In this document: positions 1-8,167 of the stretch, in pieces
Position numbering within the stretch: the first letter of the stretch is position 1
Layout: each line of letters begins with the position of its first letter
Assembly: GCF_006175995.1 (NCBI RefSeq)
Contig: NZ_VDMB01000013.1
Span: 1-64,000 of the forward strand
Source: Desulfobotulus mexicanus
GTDB lineage: Bacteria; Desulfobacterota; Desulfobacteria; Desulfobacterales; ASO4-4
DNA: 64,000 nt
Direction: 5' to 3'
The notes under the pieces: model-generated
What the model was told of the DNA's origin: nothing
What the model saw: only the letters and a program-made list of their open reading frames with translations
Database searches by the model: none
Translations under genes and position numbers: made by a program

Positions 1-2
1 GG

Positions 3-233
3 GTTGCAGCGGTACTCAAAGTGACAGGATTAAACATCCTGAGGGCAACTGCGTTCAGAAATCGCCTCAAAAGGGTAAAAAGGGGAGGTGAGGGGGCAAA
101 CACCCTTAAATTTGCCCTTCATAAGGTTGTCAAAGAGCGCATTTTACATCTACCAGACTCGATTCATCAATTTGTAAGGATATTTTTGTCCCGGAACAAT
201 CTTTTCAACTTTTCCTCACAAAATATGGCTTGA
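3..233 (+). CDS. possible C-terminal tail of a transposase (partial at window edge)
   Basis: The frame is open from the window edge to a TGA at 231-233, so any gene here begins outside the window. The translation is strongly basic and contains GLNILRATAFRNRLKR, which resembles the C-terminal ends of some DDE transposases; this is a resemblance only. It ends exactly where the DUF4105-type coding sequence in another frame becomes recognisable, as expected if an insertion removed the 5' half of that gene. It could equally be non-coding. Confidence 0.22.
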   Translation, partial: VAAVLKVTGLNILRATAFRNRLKRVKRGGEGANTLKFALHKVVKERILHLPDSIHQFVRIFLSRNNLFNFSSQNMA

Positions 234-234
234 G

Positions 235-1137
235 ACTTTTTGCGAGTGCATCATTCTTGAAGGCAGGGCGGAGCCGGAAACCGTACAGGAATTGGAAGCT
301 CTGAGGGCCATTCGTATACTGGATACGGTAATTGACTGCATAAGATATCGTTTTGTAAAAAGAAAAATGGATCAGGATGATTATCAGAAAACCCTGCTGC
401 AGGCCCTGAGGGTTCGCAGCCGTCTGGGGGTGGCGGATGATGCCCTGCCACCTGTACCGGAGCCTGTCCGGCCTGAAAATCTGCATGGATCTTCCAGGCT
501 GAGTGCAGGAGTACAGGTCTCTGATGGTAAAACAGCAGCAATTCTCACCTACCGGCCTGCCTTTACGGATCTTACGGATCCGGATTACCCTGAAAGTGAT
601 GGTATCCGTATTGTATTTGGTGAAACCTCCCTTCGTATTGGACCTGAGGGTGAAGGCGTTCAGCTGGAAAGCTTTGATGCCATAGATATCATGTCCCTGT
701 CTCCGAGGGATCGTTTTTTTACTCCCCTTTCCTGGGCGGCAGGTATCGGGCTGGAAGGTGTTCCGGGGGAAGCCAGGGGAAGGCTTCTCAGGATTTCCGG
801 GGGAGCGGGATTTGCCTGGGGAGGAGGCCAGTATGGGCTTTCTTATTTTATGGCTCTGCCCCGTTTTTTTGCCGGTTCCGGGCTGGATGACGGATATTCT
901 CTGGGAGGGGTTGTGCGGGCCGGGTGGATTTTCAGGCTCTTTGAGCACAGCAAATGGCAGGCCTTTGCTGAAGGCGGCGGCTTTGGGGCAGGACATCAGA
1001 GTTATGCTGCGGCCGCAGGGCTGGAGGGAAGTGTGCGGCTGGGACGCAACTGGCATCTCGGATTTGAGACCATGCATGAAGAGCGCTGGGGGCAGTCCGG
1101 TTTTAGAACACAGATGGCTTTGCACTGGTTTCACTGA
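235..1137 (+). pseudogene. C-terminal part of a DUF4105 (Lnb-like) envelope protein, 5' end missing
   Basis: The protein matches the C-terminal half of DUF4105/DUF7840-type proteins, which are about 600-residue exported proteins of unknown function. Recognisable blocks are a helical segment (LEALRAIRILD), the stretch SRLSAGVQVSDGKTAAILTY, and the conserved DIMSLSPRDRFFTPLSW block, followed by glycine-rich beta strands typical of an outer-membrane or periplasmic barrel-like end that finishes in FH. The first ATG is at 292, but coding similarity seems to start about 20 codons earlier and the frame is open back to 178. No signal peptide and no N-terminal DUF4105 domain are present in the window. 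I therefore read it as a truncated gene, possibly cut by an insertion whose end lies at the window start. Confidence 0.6.
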
Positions 1138-1477
1138 TTTTTCAATAGCTTTTTAAAAAATATACTCTGCACGGTCATTTTTAAGACACGGCCCCTTATT
1201 GAAACATCTGCAGTGTTGATAAGTACTGTTCCAATTGTCTGATTTTACATGAATGGCGTTTGGAGCATATAGTGAAAAACAAGAGAGGAAAGCCAAATGG
1301 GAAAATAAAAAATCGAAATTTCTGCGGGCCACAGGAACAATTTTACGCAAAGGGCTTAAAAAACGGAAGGCAGAAATGTTTAGATAATGTTATTAAGGTC
1401 GAGGGCTTGGGGGAGGAGAGTTTGCGAACCCTTACATTTTCAAGTAAAATATTTTTTTAAATGCAGGAGTAATTGCC
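1138..1477. other. intergenic stretch, no gene recognised
   Basis: Only short, unconvincing reading frames are present. The segment just before hicB contains an AT-rich region and the hicB ribosome-binding site GCAGGAG; a hicBA promoter probably lies here but I cannot place it. Confidence 0.4.
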
Positions 1478-1699
1478 ATGATCTTGACTGCCGTTATCGA
1501 AAGGGATGAATTTGGCTATTTTGCCCAAATTCCTGAATTAAAAGGATGCGTTACACAAGGTAATACTTACGAAGAAGTGCTTTTGAATATTCAGGAGGCT
1601 GCTGAATTATATATGGAAAGCCTTAAAACGGAAGAATTACATGCACTTCAAAAGCGCAAGGTAATTATATCCCCCATAGAAGTGGCTATCCATGCCTGA
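1478..1699 (+). CDS. hicB: HicB-family antitoxin
   Basis: This 73-residue protein has the HicB/UPF0150 partial RNase-H-like fold: MILTAVIERDEFGYFAQIPE, then ELKGCVTQGNTYEEVLLNIQ and a C-terminal amphipathic helix. In the family the protein binds and neutralises the HicA mRNA interferase. It has no added DNA-binding domain, so operon autoregulation, if any, is not explained by this protein alone. A ribosome-binding site GCAGGAG lies 9 bases before the ATG. The toxin gene overlaps its 3' end by 8 bases, which indicates translational coupling. The order antitoxin-toxin is the reverse of the canonical E. coli hicAB but is common. Confidence 0.88.
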   Translation: MILTAVIERDEFGYFAQIPELKGCVTQGNTYEEVLLNIQEAAELYMESLKTEELHALQKRKVIISPIEVAIHA

Positions 1700-1901
1700 A
1701 TATCCAAGGCTTACCGCAAAAGAAGCAGAGAAGCTACTTCTCCGTAGTGGGTTTATTTTAGATCGTCAAAAAGGCAGCCATCGGATTTACATCAACAAAA
1801 CTTTTCGAATGGTTTTGCCCTGTCACACTGGAGAAATACTACACCCAAAAATCATTAAACAGCTTTTTGATGTCATTCAAGAAGCTGAGAATAAAACCTG
1901 A
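1692..1901 (+). CDS. hicA: HicA-family toxin (mRNA interferase)
   Basis: This 69-residue protein has the small dsRBD-like HicA/YcfA fold. The catalytic histidine is in the GSHRIY motif (His30), preceded by the GFILDRQKGSH signature, and a second conserved patch LPCHTGEILHPKIIKQL follows. HicA proteins cleave mRNA independently of the ribosome and cause growth arrest unless bound by HicB. The length and motifs are those of an intact toxin. It overlaps hicB by 8 bases and forms one operon with it. Nothing in the neighbourhood suggests another target or role. Confidence 0.88.
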   Translation: MPEYPRLTAKEAEKLLLRSGFILDRQKGSHRIYINKTFRMVLPCHTGEILHPKIIKQLFDVIQEAENKT

Positions 1902-1932
1902 TCCGATTACCACTGTCTTTCAGCCATCGTAG

Positions 1933-1954
1933 GGGCAGGCCTTCAAGCCTGCCC
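1933..1954. terminator. hairpin downstream of hicBA
   Basis: GGGCAGGC and GCCTGCCC form a perfect 8-bp stem with a 6-base loop, 31 bases after hicA. There is no clear T run, so it may be a repeat-type palindrome rather than a true terminator. It lies between the convergent hicBA and carbonic anhydrase genes. Confidence 0.45.
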
Positions 1955-2052
1955 GTATTAAAAGTCCGCACCATGGACCTGATAATAAACTGATCGGAAA
2001 GCCGTGGCTGAGTCAGGGTGGTAAACAGAAAACCCATTCCCGGTGATCCAGC

Positions 2053-2574
2053 TTATTCAAACTTTTCCGGATTCCTGTAGGATGCTGCCTTTTCACAATA
2101 GTGTTTTGCAGACTCCCGGATTACTTCAATGATATCTTCTCCAAAGTTTTTGACAACTTTTGCAGGCATACCCGCAATGAGGCTGAAGGGGGGAACAATG
2201 GTGTTTTCAAGCACCACAGCACCTGCGGCTACTATGCTGCCCCTGCCGATGACAGCACCGTTCATTACAACAGCGCCCATACCTATGAGACAGTCATCTT
2301 CCACGGTGCAGCCGTGGAGTATGGCCCTGTGACCGGCAGTGATGTTTTTGCCGAGGGTCAGCGGAAAACCTGGATCGGCATGGAGCATGCAAAGATCCTG
2401 GATGTTGGTGTTCTCATCAATCCGGATGGGGGCGGTATCTCCCCGGATTACGGCAGAAAACCATAGAGAGCTGCCTGCTGCCATGTGAACATCACCTATG
2501 ACAGTCGCGTTTGGTGCAATAAAAACAGTCTCTGCTAAACTAGGGCTTTCAGTTTCAAAACGGTAGATTACCAT
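2053..2574 (-). CDS. gamma-carbonic anhydrase family protein
   Basis: A 173-residue left-handed beta-helix protein of the gamma-class carbonic anhydrase / YrdA-PaaY group, built from hexapeptide repeats (for example IGMGAVVMNGAVIGRGSIVAAG). The three zinc-ligand histidines are visible at His65 (CMLHAD), His82 and His87 (GHRAILHG). The conserved Arg44 and Asp46 in VIRGD are present as well. The length is normal for the family. The expected activity is reversible hydration of CO2, although many members also serve as acyl-transferase-like or thioesterase helpers, so the substrate is not certain. The gene stands alone and is divergent from the GAF operon. Confidence 0.9.
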   Translation of the reverse strand: MVIYRFETESPSLAETVFIAPNATVIGDVHMAAGSSLWFSAVIRGDTAPIRIDENTNIQDLCMLHADPGFPLTLGKNITAGHRAILHGCTVEDDCLIGMGAVVMNGAVIGRGSIVAAGAVVLENTIVPPFSLIAGMPAKVVKNFGEDIIEVIRESAKHYCEKAASYRNPEKFE

Positions 2575-2753
2575 ACTTGACTCCTTTTTTATTCAATTTC
2601 ATTGTGCGGTGCCGTATATTATGGTTTGACCTTACAACAGATCATGGTTTATAAGTTTAAACAAGAAAATATTATTCCTGTCCCGCATATGATCAAGAAC
2701 TTCCCTGTTACACCATTGTATTTTTCTGCAACTTCAGCAAAGCGAGGAAAACC

Positions 2754-3329
2754 ATGGAGCCAAAGCCTGTATCCCGTATCAATCTCCGGGAATTCAAAGC
2801 CATCAGCCATGCCATTTCCACCTATGAAGATCTGACGGTTCTCAACCATCATCTGGTGGAAGGTATATGTAAGGCCTTCAATATTAAAGCCTGCAGTATT
2901 TTTCTTTATGATGACAGGGAAAATCAGCTTTTCCGTGTTACCAGTTATGGACTGAGTGAAGAGTATTTAAGTAAGGGTCCCATTATTGTGGATGATAATA
3001 AAAACAGGGAAGCCCTTTCCGGAGAGGTGGTTTTTTATCAGGATATCAAAAATGATGACCGTGTTCTTTACCCGGAGGAAGCCATTTCAGAAGGTATCAT
3101 GTCCATGCTGTCCGTTCCCATAAAATACCATGAACACACTTTGGGGCTTTTGAAAATGTACCACAGTGATCCATGGATTCTCCATGAAGATGATCAGGAT
3201 TCTTTCTGTGTTCTTGCGGCCCATCTGGGCCTGCGCATAGAACATACAGGGCTAAGAAATTTCTTTGAAATGGTGAAGGCAGCTGCGGGCAGTCTGCCCC
3301 TTCGTATGATGCAGGGTCTGGCTCTATGA
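2754..3329 (+). CDS. GAF domain protein
   Basis: A 191-residue soluble protein consisting of one GAF domain (about residues 20-165) without any output domain. Typical elements are the strand ACSIFLYDDRENQLFRVTSYG, a GEVVFYQDIKNDDRV segment, and the SMLSVPIKYHEHTLGLLKMY strand pair. GAF domains bind small ligands such as cyclic nucleotides or mediate dimerisation. Its stop codon overlaps the start of the kinase-fold gene by 4 bases (ATGA) and a universal stress protein follows 10 bases after that. It is therefore likely to be the sensor part of a three-gene signalling unit. The ligand cannot be deduced. Confidence 0.85.
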   Translation: MEPKPVSRINLREFKAISHAISTYEDLTVLNHHLVEGICKAFNIKACSIFLYDDRENQLFRVTSYGLSEEYLSKGPIIVDDNKNREALSGEVVFYQDIKNDDRVLYPEEAISEGIMSMLSVPIKYHEHTLGLLKMYHSDPWILHEDDQDSFCVLAAHLGLRIEHTGLRNFFEMVKAAAGSLPLRMMQGLAL

Positions 3330-4237
3330 AAAAAGGCGGTCGGATTGTTACTGATACCACAGGTTTTTTTGAGATAACATCCGGAGACATCATTGAGATA
3401 GGTGGCCGTAAATTCCGGGTAACGGGTAACGAAATGGAGCGTCGGTTTGGTGTGGAAGATCCCAAATACTGGGTGAAGCGCGTCATAGAAGATGCCACCG
3501 GCGACCGGAAAATAATCAAGCTTTCTTTTCTTGAAACCTTTAATACAAAAATTGGTGGCGTTCCCATACGCTGTTACCGTGACCCGGATAAGGAAGGTGA
3601 TATTCTGGATCTTGTCCGCGGCAGGGATGATTTTATGCAGGGTGAAGTGTATCGGGATTCCATGGGGAATAATATTCGAATTCTGGATATTGTCCGGGGT
3701 GCGAATTTTTATGTGGCCATGGGTGATTATTTTCAGATCCCCCACAAGGTATATTATGAAAAAATAATGCCCGGCCTTCTGGCGAAACTCCTTGATGCCT
3801 TCCGGTCCATCCGTTTTTTGCATATCAATGGTTTCCGGCATGGTGATATCCGAAATGACCATCTCATGATAGAAAATCGTACAGGCAATTATGTCTGGAT
3901 TGATTTTGATTATGAATACGATGCTCCGGAAAACCCCTTCAGTCTGGATCTTTTTGGTCTGGGGAATCTTCTGATCTACACTGTGGGTAAAGGCTTCCAT
4001 GAGTTGTACATGATCCGCCATGAAAGAGAGCTCTACGGAGATTTCTTTGATCAGATTGTGGAAGAGGATATGTCCCTTCTGGATGCCAGCCGTTTTATAA
4101 ATCTTCGCAAGCTTTATCCCTATCTGCCCCGTATGCTGAATGACATCCTCCTGCATTTTTCCAGGGGGACGGATGTATACTATGAATTCATTGATGAAAT
4201 TATTGAGGACCTTGAGGGGTTTCTCCGTTCCCTGTAG
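3326..4237 (+). CDS. protein kinase-fold protein (serine/threonine kinase-like)
   Basis: This 303-residue protein has kinase C-lobe hallmarks: a catalytic-loop motif RHGDIRNDHL (His172, Asp174, Asn177) and a metal-binding WIDFDYEYD (Asp193 in place of DFG). The N-terminal lobe (residues 10-70) contains a possible lysine-bearing strand (ITSGDIIEIGGRKFRV ... RKIIKLSF), but no canonical glycine-rich loop is clear. A helical C-terminus follows (residues 205-303). It resembles lipopolysaccharide- or aminoglycoside-kinase-like folds as much as Hanks kinases. Its start overlaps the GAF gene stop, and a universal stress protein gene follows after 10 bases with a good ribosome-binding site (AGGAGGTGAA). 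I infer a sensor-kinase-effector module; the phosphorylated target is unknown. Confidence 0.72.
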   Translation: MKKGGRIVTDTTGFFEITSGDIIEIGGRKFRVTGNEMERRFGVEDPKYWVKRVIEDATGDRKIIKLSFLETFNTKIGGVPIRCYRDPDKEGDILDLVRGRDDFMQGEVYRDSMGNNIRILDIVRGANFYVAMGDYFQIPHKVYYEKIMPGLLAKLLDAFRSIRFLHINGFRHGDIRNDHLMIENRTGNYVWIDFDYEYDAPENPFSLDLFGLGNLLIYTVGKGFHELYMIRHERELYGDFFDQIVEEDMSLLDASRFINLRKLYPYLPRMLNDILLHFSRGTDVYYEFIDEIIEDLEGFLRSL

Positions 4238-4247
4238 GAGGTGAAGT

Positions 4248-4694
4248 GTGATCAATTCCATTCTGATTCCTGTAGCGGATGCGGCCAGTTCCCGGGCCGT
4301 GGTGGAATATATAGCAGGGCTTGCCCTTTCTCCGGAAAAAACAAAAATTACCCTCCTTTATGTAAACAGAACGCCATCGGGCAGTGAAGAGCTGATGGGT
4401 TACCGTTTTGTTGCATCGCTTCCTGAAAGGGGGGATAAAGCTGTCCAGTGGTCAAGGGATACCCTTGTGGCAGGTGGTATGGACCCTGACAATATTTATG
4501 CGGATATCATATCCGGTCCCTTTGCCACTGTTGCAGAGGGTATTATGTCTTATTTTAAAAAGGCACCCCATAACATGGTTGTCATTGGCCGGAAAAAGAT
4601 GAGCAAGGCGGAAGAATTTGTGTTGGGTGATGTGAGTATGAAGCTGGTCCGGGCTTTGGAAGAGACGGCTGTTATGGTGGTCAAAATTAACTGA
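4248..4694 (+). CDS. universal stress protein (UspA family)
   Basis: A 148-residue UspA-like protein. It starts SILIPVADAASSRAVVEYIA, where family members show the first beta strand and an Asp/Ser pocket, and ends with the nucleotide-binding-like stretch VVIGRKKMSKAEEFVLGDVSMKLVR and strand AVMVVKI. The G-x2-G-x9-G(S/T) ATP loop is only partly kept (GRKK...GDVS), so ATP binding is uncertain. The start is GTG at 4248, preceded by AGGAGGTGAA at ideal spacing. It is the last gene of the GAF/kinase-fold operon and the likely output or phosphorylation partner. Confidence 0.85.
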   Translation: MINSILIPVADAASSRAVVEYIAGLALSPEKTKITLLYVNRTPSGSEELMGYRFVASLPERGDKAVQWSRDTLVAGGMDPDNIYADIISGPFATVAEGIMSYFKKAPHNMVVIGRKKMSKAEEFVLGDVSMKLVRALEETAVMVVKIN

Positions 4695-4724
4695 TTTTTT
4701 ATGAATTATTCTGTACTGTTTTTT

Positions 4725-4751
4725 CACGGGCATCCCTAAAGGGTGCCCGTG
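4725..4751. terminator. hairpin between convergent usp and ahbD
   Basis: CACGGGCATCCC and GGGTGCCCGTG form a stem of about 11 bp around a short loop. It lies midway between two convergent genes, so it may end transcription from both sides. A T run is present only on its 5' side on the plus strand, so it is not a textbook intrinsic terminator. Confidence 0.5.
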
Positions 4752-4760
4752 CCCTCAGGA

Positions 4761-5855
4761 TCAGCTTTTTCGGGTGTCCCCGGGCTGATACTGGCAGAGG
4801 GGTTCTTCGGCCATGAAATCACCAGTTGCTTCATAGGCCCTGGCCCGACATCCACCGCATACGGCCCTGTACTCACAGGGACCGCATTTTCCCGTGAGCT
4901 GATCATAGTCCCTTAACCGTAAAAGGGTAGGGGATTTCTGCCAGATATCCACAAAAGAGCTTTCCTTCACATTGCCGCAGGGTGTTTCCAGAAAACCGCA
5001 GGGCTGAACTTCGCCCACATGGGAGACAAAGCAGAAGCCGATTCCGCCAAGGCATCCTCTGGTCATGGCATCCAGTCCATGGGTGGCAGGGGAAATGGTC
5101 TTTCCTTCCGCCTTTGCCCTCTGGCGGAGAATCCTGTAGTAGTGGGGAGCACAGGTGGCTTTGAGCTGTAAGGGCACCTTGTCCCGCTGATCATAAAACC
5201 AGTTTAAGGTTTCTTCGTACTGAACCGCATCAATGGCTGTCTCTTCAATCTCCTTGCCACGACCTGTGGGCACCAGAAGAAAAATATGATGGGCCGCAGC
5301 ACCCAGGGAAACCGCAAGATCCAGAATTTTAGGAATCTCTTCCAGATTCTTTTTGGTGATTGTAGTGTTGATCTGAAACTCAATGCCTGCTGCCTTTGCG
5401 TTGGCAACTCCCTGCATGGCACCTTCAAAGGCACCGGGCATGGCACGGAAAGCATCATGCACCTCCTTTGTGGCACCGTCCAGGCTGATGGAAATGCGTT
5501 TGATACCTGCATCTGCCATGCGTTCTGCATTTTCAGGTGTTACAAGGGTTCCATTGGGAGCCATGGTCATGCGCAGCCCGAGATCCGTACCATGCTTTGC
5601 TATATCAAAGATATCCTTACGCAGAAGGGGTTCACCGCCGGTAAGAATGACAATAACCTCTCCCAGTTTGCGGATATCCCCCATAAGCCTGAAGGCTTCC
5701 TCGGTGCTGAGTTCTCCGGGATAGGGTTCGTTTCTGGCTGCAGCACGACAGTGGATGCAGTTCAGATTGCAGCTTCGGGTGGTTTCCCATGCCACAAGGC
5801 GCAGGGTATCCCGTTTGCCGGAAGTGGTTCCGGGGTGGCTGTTATTTGCGTGCAT
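4761..5855 (-). CDS. ahbD: radical SAM heme b synthase AhbD-like
   Basis: A 364-residue radical SAM/SPASM protein. The SAM-cluster motif is CNLNCIHC (Cys29, Cys33, Cys36), followed by the GGEPLLRKD SAM-binding loop. The C-terminus carries the SPASM cysteines (CLGGIGFCFVSHVGEVQPCG ... CGPCEYRAVCGGC). CNLNCIHCRAAA is characteristic of AhbD, which oxidatively decarboxylates the two propionates of Fe-coproporphyrin III to give heme b in sulfate reducers and archaea. The context fits closely: hemB lies 22 bases upstream and ahbC upstream of that, all on the minus strand, making one heme operon. NirJ- or PqqE-type enzymes are the alternative family members, but the paired AhbC makes AhbD the best call. 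Confidence 0.88.
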   Translation of the reverse strand: MHANNSHPGTTSGKRDTLRLVAWETTRSCNLNCIHCRAAARNEPYPGELSTEEAFRLMGDIRKLGEVIVILTGGEPLLRKDIFDIAKHGTDLGLRMTMAPNGTLVTPENAERMADAGIKRISISLDGATKEVHDAFRAMPGAFEGAMQGVANAKAAGIEFQINTTITKKNLEEIPKILDLAVSLGAAAHHIFLLVPTGRGKEIEETAIDAVQYEETLNWFYDQRDKVPLQLKATCAPHYYRILRQRAKAEGKTISPATHGLDAMTRGCLGGIGFCFVSHVGEVQPCGFLETPCGNVKESSFVDIWQKSPTLLRLRDYDQLTGKCGPCEYRAVCGGCRARAYEATGDFMAEEPLCQYQPGDTRKS

Positions 5856-5877
5856 ACTTATCCTTCCTTATAAAAAA

Positions 5878-6852
5878 TCAGCCCCTGAGTTTGCGTGCTG
5901 CTTCCATGGCAAAGTAGGTGAGGATGATATCCGCACCGGCCCTGCGAATGGATAAAAGGGTTTCCATCATGGCAGCATCGCCGTCAATCCAGCCCTTTTC
6001 AGCAGCAGCCTTGATCATGGCATATTCACCGGAGACATTGTAGGCGGCCACGGGAAGATCCAGTTCATCCCTCAGGCGGGTAATAATATCCAGATAGGCA
6101 AGGGCAGGTTTCACCATGATGATGTCTGCACCTTCTTCCACATCCATGGAGGCTTCCCGCATGGCTTCCCTGCTGTTGGCAGGATCCATCTGATAGGTTC
6201 TCCGGTCACCGAATTCCGGAGCATTGCCTGCGGCCTCCCGGAATGGGCCATAAAAGGCGGAGGCATATTTTACGGCATAGCTCATGATGGCAACATCCGT
6301 ATAACCTTCCTGATCAAGACCTTCACGGATTTCAGCCACGCGGCCGTCCATCATGTCCGAAGGGGCTACCATCTGGGCACCGGCACTGGCATGGCTGACG
6401 GCGGTGCGGGCCAAAAGATCCAGGGTGGCATCGTTGTCTATGCGCCCCTTTTCCACAATGCCGCAATGTCCGTGGTCCGTGAACTGACAAAGACATACGT
6501 CCGTAATAACCAGCATTTCCGGTACGGCATCGCGAACGGCCTTAATGGCCTGCTGGACGATGCCGTCTTTTTTATAGGCCTGGGTGGCTAAAGGATCTTT
6601 TTTCTCGGTAACACCGAATAGAATTACTGCGGGAATACCTAAGTCCCAGGCTTCCTTTGCTTTTTTTTTGATATTGTCACAGGAAAGCTGGGCTTGTCCC
6701 GGAAGGGCGTTTATGGGGTTTGCCACGCCTTTGCCGGGTACGGCAAAGAGGGGGAGTACCAGATTGTTCACGCTTAAACTTGTTTCACGTACCATGCTGC
6801 GGATAACTGGGCTCTGGCGAAGGCGTCGTGGCCGGGAATCTGGAAAAAGCAT
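5878..6852 (-). CDS. hemB: porphobilinogen synthase (delta-aminolevulinic acid dehydratase)
   Basis: A 324-residue HemB that condenses two 5-aminolevulinate molecules to porphobilinogen. Both Schiff-base lysines are present: Lys195 in SYAVKYASAFYGPFR and Lys248 in IIMVKPALAYLD. A cysteine-rich metal site (Cys120, Cys122, Cys130 in DVCLCQFTDHGHCG) indicates a zinc-dependent enzyme. The length is normal. It sits between ahbC and ahbD on the same strand, supplying the early tetrapyrrole precursor to the siroheme-dependent heme pathway. The remaining early genes (hemA, hemL, hemC, ahbA/B) are not in the window. Confidence 0.96.
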   Translation of the reverse strand: MLFPDSRPRRLRQSPVIRSMVRETSLSVNNLVLPLFAVPGKGVANPINALPGQAQLSCDNIKKKAKEAWDLGIPAVILFGVTEKKDPLATQAYKKDGIVQQAIKAVRDAVPEMLVITDVCLCQFTDHGHCGIVEKGRIDNDATLDLLARTAVSHASAGAQMVAPSDMMDGRVAEIREGLDQEGYTDVAIMSYAVKYASAFYGPFREAAGNAPEFGDRRTYQMDPANSREAMREASMDVEEGADIIMVKPALAYLDIITRLRDELDLPVAAYNVSGEYAMIKAAAEKGWIDGDAAMMETLLSIRRAGADIILTYFAMEAARKLRG

Positions 6853-6979
6853 GGATATCTCCTTGCTGATGGGTTCGGAAAATTTCTGTTCTGAAGGAAG
6901 AAAAGGGCCGCCTCCATGGAGAACGGCCGGATTTTTTCTCTGAAATTATCAGTGATATTTTTTTATATGTATTTTCAGC

Positions 6980-8167
6980 CTAAATACTCTGGCTGATTTC
7001 CTCATCCGTAAGATAACAGGCCGGATCCGGAGCCCATACATCATCGGTTAAGGCTTCGGCACGTACCCGGAAGTTGCCACCGCAGATATCCAGCCACTTA
7101 CAGGTGGCACAGCGCCCTGTAACAAAATCTTTTTTGTGTTTTAGCTGGGCGAGAAGCTGGTCTTCGGGTTGGGACCAGATCTGCGAAAAGGGGGTTTTTC
7201 TGATATTCCCGAAGCTGTGGTGACGCCAGAACTGATCTGCGTGTACTTCACCGTCCCAGGAAACGCAGCCGATACCCCGGCCGGAAGAGTTGCCTTCGTT
7301 CATTTTCAAAAGTTCCATGACCTCTTCAGCCCTTGCCGGGTCTTCCTGTAAAAGACGCAGGTAAATGTAAGGGCCGTCGGCATGGTTATCTACGGTCAGC
7401 ACTTCCTTGGGCTTGCCCCTTTCGTGCAGATCCCGTGTCCGGTCCAGAATAAGGTCCAGGGCCTTGCGGGTTTCTTCGTGGGAAAGATCATCTTCCACCA
7501 GCTTTGAGCCCCGGCCTGCATAGACCAGATGATAAAAGCAGACCCTTGGGATTTCCATTTTTTCCATGAGATCAAATATGCCGGGTATCTCGGCAACGTT
7601 CTGCTTGTTCATGGTAAAGCGCAGTCCCACCTTGATGCCAGCCTCCTGACAGTTACGGATGCCGTCAAGGGCTGCCTGAAAAGCGCCTTTAACTCCCCTG
7701 AAGTGGTCGTTGACGGCTTCCATGCCATCCAGACTGATGCCCACATAGGAAAGGCCCACTTCCTTTAAGCGTTTTGCTTTTTCTTTTGTGATCAGGGTAC
7801 CGTTGGTGGAAATAACCGCCCGCATACCCTGGGAAACGGCATATTCCGCCAGCTCCGGAAGGTCTTTGCGCATCAGGGGTTCTCCGCCGGAAAAGAGCAT
7901 AACCGGAGAACCAAAGGCTGCAAGATCCCTGATGAGGGCTTTTCCCTCATCAGTGCTCAGCTCATTGGCAAAGGCCTCATCCTTGGCATGGGCATAGCAA
8001 TGTACGCATTTGAGGTTACAGCGCCGGGTCATGTTCCAGACCACAACGGGTTTTTTATCTTCGGAAAACTGCAGAAGGTGGGAGGGAAGGGAGCCGGAGT
8101 GGCGTCCGTAGCGTAAAGCATCCGAAGGTTCGACTGTGCCGCAGTAAAGTTTGGATATACCTATCAT
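6980..8167 (-). CDS. ahbC: radical SAM 12,18-didecarboxysiroheme deacetylase AhbC
   Basis: A radical SAM/SPASM protein of 395 residues from the chosen start. The cluster motif is CNLKCVHC in NMTRRCNLKCVHCYAHAKD, with a FSGGEPLMRKDLPEL SAM loop. The C-terminal cysteines are in RGIGCVSWDGEVHADQF and GRCATCKWLDICGGNFRVRAEA. These features match AhbC, which removes the acetate side chains of 12,18-didecarboxysiroheme to give Fe-coproporphyrin III. I chose the ATG at 8167 (MIGISKLYCG), since family members start there and AGGTG lies just upstream; an in-frame ATG at 8257 would add 30 residues. It is the first gene of ahbC-hemB-ahbD. The NirJ heme d1 enzyme is the close alternative. Confidence 0.88.
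   Translation of the reverse strand: MIGISKLYCGTVEPSDALRYGRHSGSLPSHLLQFSEDKKPVVVWNMTRRCNLKCVHCYAHAKDEAFANELSTDEGKALIRDLAAFGSPVMLFSGGEPLMRKDLPELAEYAVSQGMRAVISTNGTLITKEKAKRLKEVGLSYVGISLDGMEAVNDHFRGVKGAFQAALDGIRNCQEAGIKVGLRFTMNKQNVAEIPGIFDLMEKMEIPRVCFYHLVYAGRGSKLVEDDLSHEETRKALDLILDRTRDLHERGKPKEVLTVDNHADGPYIYLRLLQEDPARAEEVMELLKMNEGNSSGRGIGCVSWDGEVHADQFWRHHSFGNIRKTPFSQIWSQPEDQLLAQLKHKKDFVTGRCATCKWLDICGGNFRVRAEALTDDVWAPDPACYLTDEEISQSI

Noticed and set aside
205-1134. A 309-codon minus-strand frame over the DUF4105-type gene
   Set aside because: The plus strand carries the conserved SLSPRD block; the minus-strand translation is proline/serine-rich and without motifs.
3194-4261. A 355-codon minus-strand frame opposite the GAF/kinase-fold genes
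   Set aside because: It is a shadow of the plus-strand genes, which have recognisable domains, ribosome-binding sites and overlapping starts; its own translation has no family features.
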